Source: an uncultured Fidelibacterota bacterium | GTDB taxonomy: Bacteria; Fidelibacterota; UBA8477; JABMPR01 | Reading direction: 5' to 3' | Assembly (NCBI GenBank): GCA_937888365.1 | Contig: CALBFA010000048.1 | Coordinates: 1 to 55,296 of the forward strand | DNA length: 55,296 nucleotides | Shown here: positions 45,501 through 52,759 of the stretch, in pieces | How the letters are laid out: each line of letters begins with the position of its first letter | Numbering within the stretch: position 1 is the first letter of the stretch | Position numbers and translations under genes: made by a program | Notes under the pieces: generated by a model | The model's input: the letters and a program-made list of their open reading frames with translations, nothing else | What the model was told of the DNA's origin: nothing | Database searches by the model: none

Positions 45501-45625
45501 GATATCAAAATGCTGGAGATCATGAAGTAGTATGGAATGCTGCCAATCTATCATCTGGCGTTTACTTTGTGGTTGCGCAATACGGAAATGTGACTTCGAC
45601 CAAACGCATCTTAATGATAAAATAA
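42521..45625 (+). CDS. GHL10-type glycoside hydrolase with Ig-like domains and type IX sorting domain
   Basis: A 1,034-residue secreted enzyme. Signal peptide (about 1-20), then a GHL10/DUF187-type TIM barrel (about 24-410), with FRATWVITWEHINRYDS, AYYSSSYEPWG and DGIHLDYVRWNEYD; the last motif carries likely catalytic acids. Two SbsA/Big_5-like Ig domains (about 528-640 and 645-740, with PLDGSEESFFNDGVFTLVFDE) follow, then a jelly-roll-like segment (about 745-940) and a sorting domain (NPYPNPFNAS to RILMIK). The family acts on polysaccharides or peptidoglycan-related glycans; the substrate here is unknown. Start context is CGAGGAAAAC-ATG. It is separated from the receptor locus by a terminator. 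Confidence 0.85.
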   Translation: MHRLILIFITITMLISTVVGQTNNTEFRATWVITWEHINRYDSVEENMARIRQIMDNHVAANMNAVLWQARQSGTAYYSSSYEPWGYYAGEVYPGYDPLEYAIGQAHLRGLELHAWVNAFQAASTSVGTPSYEHPEWVCRDQSGIAMPSYRALSPGLPEVRNYLKNVVMEIVNNYDVDGIHLDYVRWNEYDNLLSSREEISEVEQIRKLDGDISQDDLDALLNPQSGRYLYDVNHPYNSGVPSGFSSWEDWWRSSVTSFVESVHDSIQVVKPHVRLSAAALGKYNWSGWNGYNVVYQDAALWFNEGYIDQLTPMHYHWTTSSGFYGMLEGDCPNCWSQFIQPGIAAGRLFSVGPGSYILAENNVWSRHSSIVNSSRTVSWVDGFQFFSYGSWQDYQYWPIAGESFFDQKTKIRPINNNSTPPMQPALSINQINSLEYFITLTPNDTEMANMWNILYRSTDANGTTENSEVYGVYFGYEPIVVNESFDGTQDHNDSYYYFASTANRYWNESIVSNTSASAPLISYPPVVTSTLPQNDAIVSVNSPIEIQFSKTMSTVIPDGAITITPLITDQSYTWNATQKILQIHHSQHLNFNEIYTILINESLADINGRSFDGDGDGLEGGSYSFSFSTMSEDISGPIIIQSVPPLDGSEESFFNDGVFTLVFDELVDHASINLDNISVDNNQMTNFQLLKVDMNNQTIVSFKQYDPINPGNSYLSIYPAIADTLGNVMTETLLIPFTVSEYGLGTTTLIDAFLSSGNWWDPEGSGSTIGTIGGETVFGYSNSIYIPASSPYPSGLKSSYINYSWDTSASTHLLREYLSGGAPRNILFNATQTLQCYVFGDGSNNKFRFAIDEGDGFSWPGHEVSTWFDINWVGWKLIEWDLSDPTQVGNWIGNGILDATDYRFDSFQMTWNGETNATSGRIYLDELRVVSKVSLLNVGDKEPIAIEAFSLGNPYPNPFNASIRIPFYLPSNGPVSLRIIDPIGREIDDIQNGYQNAGDHEVVWNAANLSSGVYFVVAQYGNVTSTKRILMIK

Positions 45626-45714
45626 AAGAATTGATAATCGTGCAAAATATTTGATATTGAATGCAATGAGTTATCAAGTAATCATACTTAAATAGAAAAA
45701 AAAGGAGTCTATTT

Positions 45715-47373
45715 ATGAAGAAAATGTTACCCTTATTACTAGTTTTGGCCACAGTTGTAACGGCACAAAACTTAGGGACAATTGGTTATGTTCACTATGA
45801 TATTGGTGATACAACCTCAGCTTTCTTTGGTGAAAGTGGTTCCAGAGGATTAACGGCTGGATCTGACTTAGACAATGATGGAAAGCAAGAAGTCTTTATG
45901 GCTAGCTATACACATGGTGGAATGGTTTCAGCTTTTGAAATGACCAGTGAAGGTATGATGGAATTAGTGTGGTTTTCAGATACGACAGCCGCAAGCGCTA
46001 CTACATATTCTTCGGGTACGAGAATGGTTCAAACCGGCGATTTAGACGGTGATGGCAATGGCGAAATTATCTTTTTCCGTGGTCGTTATTCATCTGACCC
46101 AAATCGTGGTTTGTGGATTTACGAAGCTAACGGTTCTGACAATGGTTACGATTTAGCCTACCATAATGATTTATATACACTGAGTGGTGATACCATTTCT
46201 CAAGTACTCGTAGAGTATTTTGAAGTTGCTGACATTGATGGCGACGGTACTCAAGAGTTAGTATTCGCTAGCAACGGTCCTTCATGGGGCGCAAACAGAT
46301 CTGAAGATATGTTTGTAGTCCTTTCATTTGATGGTCCATTTGACGATCCCTTCACTTCTTTAGTGGAAGAATATCATGTTTCTGCTCGCGAAGCTTCAGG
46401 CTTAGGTGGCGGATCTGCTATCAATGTTGCCGTTTGTGATATTGATGGAGACGGATTTAAAGAAGTTTATTGCCATGCTTGGAATAGTCACAACAACTTC
46501 TTTTTTGAAGCTACTGGACCAGATAGCTACACATTAGGCGACACGACATCTGTACAAATTTCCGCTGGTGTTGGTGACCATGTTAGTTTGATGAATGCAG
46601 CTGTTGCTGATTTAGATGCTAACGGTCAAGACGAAATTTATTTGACAAATTATTATACTGGTGATATCTACAGAATCGCTGATCTCGATGGTGAAGCGAC
46701 GACGTTTACTAATGACGAAGTCGATACACTCGCTTTAGCCGTTGGTGCAGCATTTGGTGCTGTAGCAGGTGATATCAACAACGACGGTACCGATGAAGTT
46801 TATTTTGGCGGTAGCGTTGGTTCTAATGGTGACCTTATTCAATGGGATGGCTTTTCAACATCACATTGGAATACGGATACTTTAGCACGCGGTTTTGTTT
46901 CTAAAATGGCAGTTGCTGATATTAATGGCAATGGTCTTTTAGAAATAGTATCAGCACATCAAAGTGTGCCTGATAGTATGGAAGTTATTAATGGTACAGA
47001 TACAACAACTGTTGCTAATCCTAACCATTGGATCGTCCGTATATCAGAAGATTTAGATGGTGTTGATACAGAATATCGCGTTGTAATGCCAGATGATTAC
47101 AAATTGGCAAATGCTTATCCAAACCCATTTAACCCAACAACAACGATCGAATTTAGCTTACCAATAGCTAAAACAATTTCACTAACTGTTTACAATATGC
47201 TAGGACAAGAAGTAGTTCGCTTAATTGATAACTCAAGCTACACAGCTGGTTCTTATAAAGCTAATTGGAACGGTTTAGATGCAAATGGTCGTATGGTTGC
47301 GAGCGGTACTTATTTCTATACTTTACAGTATGGAAACTTTAACCAAAGCAAACAAGTTACTTTCTTGAAGTAA
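45715..47373 (+). CDS. FG-GAP/VCBS-like repeat protein, type IX secretion cargo
   Basis: A 552-residue secreted protein. A short signal peptide (about 1-17, ending VTAQ) precedes seven-bladed FG-GAP/VCBS-like repeats containing Asp/Asn-rich loops that look like calcium sites (DLDNDGKQEV, DLDGDGNGEI, DIDGDGTQEL, DIDGDGFKEV, DLDANGQDEI, DINNDGTDEV, DINGNGLLEI). The C-terminal sorting domain (about 465-552) has AYPNPFNPTTT, VYNMLGQEVVRL and SGTYFYTLQYG. The start has AAAAGGAG. It is preceded by an AT-rich region and followed by a terminator, so it is transcribed alone. An adhesive or structural calcium-dependent role is inferred. Confidence 0.88.
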   Translation: MKKMLPLLLVLATVVTAQNLGTIGYVHYDIGDTTSAFFGESGSRGLTAGSDLDNDGKQEVFMASYTHGGMVSAFEMTSEGMMELVWFSDTTAASATTYSSGTRMVQTGDLDGDGNGEIIFFRGRYSSDPNRGLWIYEANGSDNGYDLAYHNDLYTLSGDTISQVLVEYFEVADIDGDGTQELVFASNGPSWGANRSEDMFVVLSFDGPFDDPFTSLVEEYHVSAREASGLGGGSAINVAVCDIDGDGFKEVYCHAWNSHNNFFFEATGPDSYTLGDTTSVQISAGVGDHVSLMNAAVADLDANGQDEIYLTNYYTGDIYRIADLDGEATTFTNDEVDTLALAVGAAFGAVAGDINNDGTDEVYFGGSVGSNGDLIQWDGFSTSHWNTDTLARGFVSKMAVADINGNGLLEIVSAHQSVPDSMEVINGTDTTTVANPNHWIVRISEDLDGVDTEYRVVMPDDYKLANAYPNPFNPTTTIEFSLPIAKTISLTVYNMLGQEVVRLIDNSSYTAGSYKANWNGLDANGRMVASGTYFYTLQYGNFNQSKQVTFLK

Positions 47374-47391
47374 TTTCGATTCATTTATAAT

Positions 47392-47431
47392 TAAAGGGTC
47401 GTTCATTTGATTATGAAGGGCCCTTTTTTTT
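47392..47431 (+). terminator. Rho-independent terminator after the FG-GAP protein gene
   Basis: AAAGGG..TTCAT pairs with ATGAA..CCCTTT with a small internal bulge, followed by a long T-run. Confidence 0.75.
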
Positions 47432-47533
47432 TCTTAAAATAATTTGAATTAGATGCTGACTTAATTTGCCGAATTATGAATAATTCTTATTTTCTCCCTA
47501 CATGGGATGTCAATTTAAAAATGGGTGGGGCTT

Positions 47534-48811
47534 ATGAAATCAAGATATGCTAAATGGTTCATTATATTTCTTTCAGTTATTTCACTTTTTGATTGTGCAG
47601 TATTTACAAAATATGGACAGCTTGGCTCACAAGGTGAAAAAGCCTACAAAAGTGGAAGCTACGATTCTGCTGTTCAATTTGCGGTTCAATCATTAATCAT
47701 TAAACCCGATTATGTAAAAAGCCAAATATTGATTCAAAATGCATTCACAATGTCCATTAAAACACATAATAAAAATATCAAAGTAGCTTTGGAAAAAGAA
47801 GAAAAGTTTTATTGGGATACCGTCGTGCAAGAATATTCAGAAATTCATCAACTCAATGAATCTGTTGCCATGCTTCCTGTACTAAGACATCCTAAAACAG
47901 GTAAAGAAATCAAACTAAAAATTGTAAGTATTACCGATAAATTAGATATTGCCAAGAAAAACGCAGCAGAAGTGCACTATTTTGAGGGCAAAACGCTTAG
48001 TATTAATAATGCTAATCCAGACGTCGCTAAGCAAGCGGCCAAGCAGTTTACGTCGGCTATGTCCTATGTACCTGATTATAAAGATTCACAAAAACTTTAT
48101 GATGAAAATCGTAAGGCTGGCATTAAGCGCATTGCAGTCATTCCCTTCGAAAACAAGAGTGGTATCTCCAAGTTTGGTGCCATCTCTGAGAGTATAGCGG
48201 ATGATGTCATTGCAAAAGTGATGAGTGATGAAAGCGCAACCGAATTTCTAGAGATTATTTCGAGAGACGAAATCGATGCAATATTACAGGAACAAGAATT
48301 TGCATTAACGGGACTTGTCAATGAGGAATCAGCCGTAGAATTAGGGCAATTACTGGGCGTTCATGAAATATTGACGGGGAAAATTACTCAAATTATTATT
48401 ACACCAGAGCGAACGACGGATAAAACTATGGAAGAAAAAGACAAAATAGTTGTGAGTACCAAAACTGTCACAAACAAGGATGGCAAAAAGAAAAAAGAAA
48501 AAGTTTATAAAGACGTAAAAGCCTATATAAAAGTATTTAAACGTACGAGTAGTGCATCAATCAGAGGTTCCTATAAAGTTATTTCAGTTAAAACTGGAAA
48601 ATTAATTCGTACAGAATCGTTTCAAGGTGATGCTGAATTTTCTCACTCATGGGCGACATACAAAGGTGATGTCGAAGCCTTAAGCTATAGTTCGAAAAAG
48701 CTCGTTCGAGAAGAAGAAAAATTTGCGCCTGTTGCCGGAGAGCTTGTTAATGAGGCATCAAAAGACCTTGCTGGAAAACTTGCAGCTGAAGTCATAAGAT
48801 ACGCCCGATAA
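47534..48811 (+). CDS. TPR/CsgG-like outer-membrane lipoprotein
   Basis: A lipoprotein of about 425 residues: lipobox LFDC (cysteine near residue 22), a TPR-like helical part (about 30-190, with GEKAYKSGSYDSAVQFA and YVPDYKDSQKLYDENR) and a CsgG/curli-assembly-like alpha/beta domain (about 195-310). The latter has KRIAVIPFENKSG, EIISRDEIDAILQEQ and LGQLLGVHEILTGKI, followed by a Lys-rich insertion. CsgG-like proteins form secretion pores or assembly factors in the outer membrane. A GTG at 47525 is possible but the ATG at 47534 starts the signal peptide. It heads a run of seven tightly spaced genes. Confidence 0.78.
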   Translation: MKSRYAKWFIIFLSVISLFDCAVFTKYGQLGSQGEKAYKSGSYDSAVQFAVQSLIIKPDYVKSQILIQNAFTMSIKTHNKNIKVALEKEEKFYWDTVVQEYSEIHQLNESVAMLPVLRHPKTGKEIKLKIVSITDKLDIAKKNAAEVHYFEGKTLSINNANPDVAKQAAKQFTSAMSYVPDYKDSQKLYDENRKAGIKRIAVIPFENKSGISKFGAISESIADDVIAKVMSDESATEFLEIISRDEIDAILQEQEFALTGLVNEESAVELGQLLGVHEILTGKITQIIITPERTTDKTMEEKDKIVVSTKTVTNKDGKKKKEKVYKDVKAYIKVFKRTSSASIRGSYKVISVKTGKLIRTESFQGDAEFSHSWATYKGDVEALSYSSKKLVREEEKFAPVAGELVNEASKDLAGKLAAEVIRYAR

Positions 48812-48820
48812 AAATTTAGG

Positions 48821-50395
48821 ATGCAATTGGAAAAAAATCAACAATCGATAGAAGAAGTTCAACGTCTGGTAATGAAAGCCAAGCTTGCGCAAGAAATATA
48901 CACAAAATTTAGTCAGCAAAAAATTGATGAGATTGTTTTCGCTGCTGCAGAAGCTGGGTATAAAGCGAGTGAACAACTTGCGCGACTCGCTGTTGATGAC
49001 ACGGGTATGGGGCGATTCGAGGATAAAATAACCAAGAATCAATTTGGGACGCGTTCCGTATGGGAATCCATCCGCGACATAAAAACTATCGGCATTATTG
49101 AGCGAAATAGACGAAATCGTACCATATTTATTGCGGAGTCGATGGGCATAGTTGCATCAATTATACCAACGACAAATCCTACATCAACGGCGTTGTACAA
49201 TATATTAATAGCGATTAAAGGTGGAAATGCTGTTGTCATATCACCCCATCCAAATGCATCGGCTTGCACACAAAAAGCAACTGACATTCTAAGAATTGCA
49301 GCTGAAAATGCAGGTGCTCCCGCTGGATTGATTTCTTGCATGACAGTACCTACAATAAAGGGTGCTCAAGCTCTCATGAACCATAAGGACGTAAACGTTA
49401 TCGTTGCAACCGGCGGCAGCAGTATCGTAAAAGCTGCATATTCTTCTGGTACTCCAGCCTATGGAGTCGGCGCTGGAAACGTCCCATCAATCATTGAAAA
49501 AAGTGCCAATGTGGATAAAGCTGTTCGTGATATTATAGCCGGTAAAACCTTTGATAATGGCGTTATTTGCTCCTCTGAGCAAGCCATGATTTATGAATAT
49601 TCTGTTGAAAAACAGATTCTCCGTACTTTAGAGAAATTACCCGTTTATATCGTCAATGAAGTCGAGAAAAAATTATTAAAAGCCTATATGTTTCATGATG
49701 GAAAACTTAATACAAAAGTAGTTGGTCAAGATGCATGGAAAATTGCGAAGGAAGCGGGTTTCAAGGTACCTCATACTATTCGAGCGCTCCTCGTTCCGAT
49801 TTCAGGAGTAGGACCAAACGAATATTTTTCAAAAGAAAAACTCTCACCAGTTTTAGCAATGATTCGTGCAAATTCCATTGAGCATGCTCTTGAGATGGGA
49901 AGAACGATGGTAGAGATGGCCGGTCTGGGTCATACAGCAGCGATTCACACACGAAACGAAGATATCGTTAATCAATTCGCACTAACATTCTCAGCGGGTC
50001 GTTTAATTGTCAACTCTTCGTCAGTTCACGGTTCTGTTGGATATACAACAGAGCTTGTACCCGCTTTCACGCTCGGAAGTGGTGCACGATCCGGTTCAAT
50101 AACGATGGACAATATTTCAGCCAATCATCTCATAAACATTAAAAAGCTTGCCTATGAAACCCATCCTCTTGATAAAACCGGCGACAGACGAAACGCTATC
50201 GATAGACCTTTTGAAAGCCGAAAAGGAAATATTTCCCGTATTTTAAATGAAGATTATAAAACTCAGCCCATGTCGTTAAGTATTGATAAAATGGATGAAG
50301 TACCTGACGTTAAACCAGAAATCAACGAAATAAAATACGGAAAAAGTGGTTTGAGCGATAGCGATATTCAACGCATCATAAGTGATTTGAATTAG
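48821..50395 (+). CDS. Acylating aldehyde dehydrogenase (EutE/PduP/AdhE-N type)
   Basis: A 524-residue CoA-acylating aldehyde dehydrogenase, converting an aldehyde plus CoA and NAD+ to acyl-CoA. The catalytic cysteine is C250 in FDNGVICSSEQ, and the cofactor-site motif TTNPTSTALYN (about 117-127) and YGVGAGNVP (about 214-222) are family-specific. No iron alcohol-dehydrogenase half is fused, unlike AdhE. The last 60 residues form a linker plus a short amphipathic helix (SDSDIQRIISDL). Such tails target enzymes to bacterial microcompartments in other systems. It starts 9 bp after the CsgG-like gene. Acetaldehyde is the likely substrate but propionaldehyde or sulfoacetaldehyde cannot be excluded. 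Confidence 0.88.
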   Translation: MQLEKNQQSIEEVQRLVMKAKLAQEIYTKFSQQKIDEIVFAAAEAGYKASEQLARLAVDDTGMGRFEDKITKNQFGTRSVWESIRDIKTIGIIERNRRNRTIFIAESMGIVASIIPTTNPTSTALYNILIAIKGGNAVVISPHPNASACTQKATDILRIAAENAGAPAGLISCMTVPTIKGAQALMNHKDVNVIVATGGSSIVKAAYSSGTPAYGVGAGNVPSIIEKSANVDKAVRDIIAGKTFDNGVICSSEQAMIYEYSVEKQILRTLEKLPVYIVNEVEKKLLKAYMFHDGKLNTKVVGQDAWKIAKEAGFKVPHTIRALLVPISGVGPNEYFSKEKLSPVLAMIRANSIEHALEMGRTMVEMAGLGHTAAIHTRNEDIVNQFALTFSAGRLIVNSSSVHGSVGYTTELVPAFTLGSGARSGSITMDNISANHLINIKKLAYETHPLDKTGDRRNAIDRPFESRKGNISRILNEDYKTQPMSLSIDKMDEVPDVKPEINEIKYGKSGLSDSDIQRIISDLN

Positions 50396-50402
50396 GAAGA
50401 CC

Positions 50403-50975
50403 TTGAGTAATTTATTAAACAGATGTTCGATAGGCATCATAGCATTATTTGTTATAATGCCGTCTCTTTTTGGTCAAAAAGTTAACGAAACATCTCTCTT
50501 AGATCGAAATGTTTATAGTGAATATACACGACTAAAACTAAGTATTTTGGCTACACCCGATAGCGTATGGCAGGTATGGCGTGGTCAAAAAATGTTAAGT
50601 GATGAAGAGGTATTTGCTATTTTAAATATGGGCCAGGACCTTCATAATTTCAATGGTTACAAACAGAATATCAAGGATATCGAATTTAAATCACGCGCGT
50701 ATAATATAGCAAGTGTCGTTGGTTTTGGCCTCGGAATATTGCTGTATGTATCAAATGATAGTAAAGATTTTATAGGGAAGATTCCTTCTTTGGCTATCAT
50801 TGCATTGGGAAGCGTCACTTTATTTGAAGGCTTTAAAATACAAAATGATGCAAATAAACAGGCTTATTATTTATATCGCGAGTATGGATATTCGAAAATG
50901 AAACGACTTATTGATGCCTATAACGAAGAGATTTATAATCGACTCGCAAAATCAGGTTTACATTTTGATGAATAA
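50403..50975 (+). CDS. Exported membrane-associated protein of unknown function
   Basis: A 190-residue protein with an N-terminal signal peptide (about 1-25, ending LFGQK) and two hydrophobic stretches in the middle (IASVVGFGLGILLYV about 102-116 and IPSLAIIALGSVTLFEG about 128-144). The start is a TTG at 50403 preceded by AGGAAG; no in-frame ATG serves better. No family was recognised. It starts 7 bp after the aldehyde dehydrogenase and overlaps the next gene by 8 bp, so it belongs to the same operon. Confidence 0.65.
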   Translation: MSNLLNRCSIGIIALFVIMPSLFGQKVNETSLLDRNVYSEYTRLKLSILATPDSVWQVWRGQKMLSDEEVFAILNMGQDLHNFNGYKQNIKDIEFKSRAYNIASVVGFGLGILLYVSNDSKDFIGKIPSLAIIALGSVTLFEGFKIQNDANKQAYYLYREYGYSKMKRLIDAYNEEIYNRLAKSGLHFDE

Positions 50976-51672
50976 ACACCTTCTTGTAATATTATTTACT
51001 TTTCAAATTGGATTATGTCAGGATCTTATCCATGTTCCGCCAGAATCCTTTATCAAAGAGGTTCCGTATATTTTGGAAGTTATTCCCTATGCTTATGAGA
51101 ATGAGTTAACGGGAATGGCACTATTTGTTCGTAATAATCATCAAAATTTGTTTCAAGAAATCCCTTTTTTACAAACAGACTACCGATGGACTGCTATACT
51201 AGATGCCAGCTTTTTTAGGGGTGACACTTTACAATATTACATTGCAGGACTTTTTGAGAACGGTGAAATAGTTGGAATCCCAGGTAAACAACCTCATTTG
51301 ACGCCTTATAATATCCCTATAAAATATGCTAAAAATATAAAAGCTAAACCTTTAGATTATTACGAAAATCGAATATTGCGAACGATTGTTACACCGTGGA
51401 AAAAAAGTAATCTTCGACCCAATTCATCAAAACATTTAAAAGTCTTTGGCATTCGTGATGCTGAAAGATTTGATGCAATGGGGTATTTGAAAATTGAGGC
51501 GAATTATTTGACATCTGTTTCGGATATTTTAGCTTACGCAAATTATGTGGTTCGAAAACAGGGGGGAGATTCTATAAGAATACCTGTAATCGATACTTAT
51601 ACACGAGGGTGGGCTGACCAAAACCCGACTTCGATTATTCGAATTGAAACAGAATACGGAATAGCAAAATAG
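50968..51672 (+). CDS. Exported protein of unknown function
   Basis: A protein of about 234 residues with a signal peptide (MNKHLLVILF to about 17, ending GLCQ) and a strand-rich mature part with an Ig-like feel, but no family recognised. The ATG at 50968 lies within the end of the previous gene; a longer frame to 50911 is unlikely because it lacks the signal peptide start. The cysteine at about residue 17 is in a weak lipobox (IGLC), so a lipoprotein is possible. Confidence 0.65.
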   Translation: MNKHLLVILFTFQIGLCQDLIHVPPESFIKEVPYILEVIPYAYENELTGMALFVRNNHQNLFQEIPFLQTDYRWTAILDASFFRGDTLQYYIAGLFENGEIVGIPGKQPHLTPYNIPIKYAKNIKAKPLDYYENRILRTIVTPWKKSNLRPNSSKHLKVFGIRDAERFDAMGYLKIEANYLTSVSDILAYANYVVRKQGGDSIRIPVIDTYTRGWADQNPTSIIRIETEYGIAK

Positions 51673-51702
51673 AATGAAAATAAATAAAGTTGGAGATAAA
51701 AT

Positions 51703-52101
51703 ATGCCATTAGCGAGTAGAGGCGGACGTTCTCGAGGAGGACGTCAAGAGAATAACGAAATAGTTGAACCCGTTATTGAATCCATAAATTTTGAAGATGA
51801 AAATAGCAGATTATCTTATCTTCAACGTCATTTTGATGAACTTCTGTCTGGAATAAATGATAATTATGGTAAAGAACTCATGGAAGAACTCATGAGCCGA
51901 TTGGAAAAAACAGTTGAAGAATACCATCATCAAATGACGGTTCTCCTTAAAGAACTAAAAACGGGCGAAATTCGTAATTTTTATGAAGAGGAAGAAGAAA
52001 CGGTACAAAACTCTGATGTTGAAACGGAAACAGATCAGGATCTCACAGCTGAAATGGAAGAACAGATTATTAAGCGAATGCAACAAAGGTCTAAAAAATA
52101 A
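51703..52101 (+). CDS. Small acidic coiled-coil protein of unknown function
   Basis: A 132-residue soluble protein. The N-terminus is Arg/Gly-rich (SRGGRSRGGRQ); the rest is highly charged and helical with heptad-like leucines (ELMEELMSRLEKTVEEY) and a run of glutamates (about 88-94). No signal peptide or membrane segment. It starts after GGAG, 30 bp beyond the previous gene, and its TAA overlaps the next ATG by one base. Function unknown. Confidence 0.7.
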   Translation: MPLASRGGRSRGGRQENNEIVEPVIESINFEDENSRLSYLQRHFDELLSGINDNYGKELMEELMSRLEKTVEEYHHQMTVLLKELKTGEIRNFYEEEEETVQNSDVETETDQDLTAEMEEQIIKRMQQRSKK

Positions 52102-52370
52102 TGAAAGGCGCAAAGAAATCAGCTTCTATTCGAGTGGATGAGATGCAACGAAATAATGAAGTATTGGAACGAATTGAAAAAAACTTTAAGCGCTATGAAG
52201 ACATCATTAATACATTATCTGAAGAATTAAAATCTAAAGACAAGATGTCGCCGACTTCTGATACCGTCCAATGGGAAGAGGCACTTAAAGCGATTACGGA
52301 TCGTGTAGGCGATTTGGAAAAGTCCGTTATAAAACTTATTAAATACGCGCATCATCACGACGAAAAGTAA
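52101..52370 (+). CDS. Small coiled-coil protein of unknown function
   Basis: An 89-residue soluble, helical protein with heptad-like pattern (LERIEKNFKRYEDIINTLSEEL, and AITDRVGDLEKSVIKLI). It ends in a His-rich tail (YAHHHD). It overlaps the preceding stop codon (TAATG) and ends 3 bp before the next gene, so the three small genes are probably translated together. Confidence 0.65.
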   Translation: MKGAKKSASIRVDEMQRNNEVLERIEKNFKRYEDIINTLSEELKSKDKMSPTSDTVQWEEALKAITDRVGDLEKSVIKLIKYAHHHDEK

Positions 52371-52373
52371 TTT

Positions 52374-52598
52374 ATGAGCAAAATGAAAGATATTGCATTA
52401 ATTGTTAAACGTTTTGAAGATGAATTACGACGCCAATTAAAGCATTCTCGTTCAGGCCTTTTTAAAGATAGTTCTGAGCACTTTTACGTAAAAGGAAATG
52501 TGCAATTAGGTATGAAATATAATGAAGATGTCATTGGGACTTTTGCAGACGAAAAAGATTTAGATCTTTATTTCAAACTCTACTTAGGTGAATCATAA
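52374..52598 (+). CDS. Small protein of unknown function
   Basis: A 74-residue soluble protein (MSKMKDIALIVKRFEDELRR at the N-terminus), basic at the start and acidic at the end. It is the last of the tight run; 160 bp of AT-rich DNA without a recognised gene separates it from the P5C dehydrogenase. Its family is not recognised; it may bind the two preceding coiled-coil proteins. Confidence 0.6.
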   Translation: MSKMKDIALIVKRFEDELRRQLKHSRSGLFKDSSEHFYVKGNVQLGMKYNEDVIGTFADEKDLDLYFKLYLGES

Positions 52599-52759
52599 TA
52601 GTATTGATTGATTTTAAATTATTCTATTAACAACTATTATTTATTAATTCATAACAACATTAATATTTCTATAAATAATAAATTAACAATAAATGGTGAG
52701 ATATTTGCATTGTTGTCAAACATGAAAAATTTGCAAAACCAATTTAAAGGAGACTATCG

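Noticed and set aside
42521-45625. Annotation as GH10 xylanase.
   Set aside because: The barrel motifs (FRATWV, IHLDYVRW) belong to the GHL10/DUF187 group, not to true GH10 xylanases.
48821-50395. A complete microcompartment operon.
   Set aside because: No shell protein or other microcompartment enzyme is present; only a tail-like peptide was seen.
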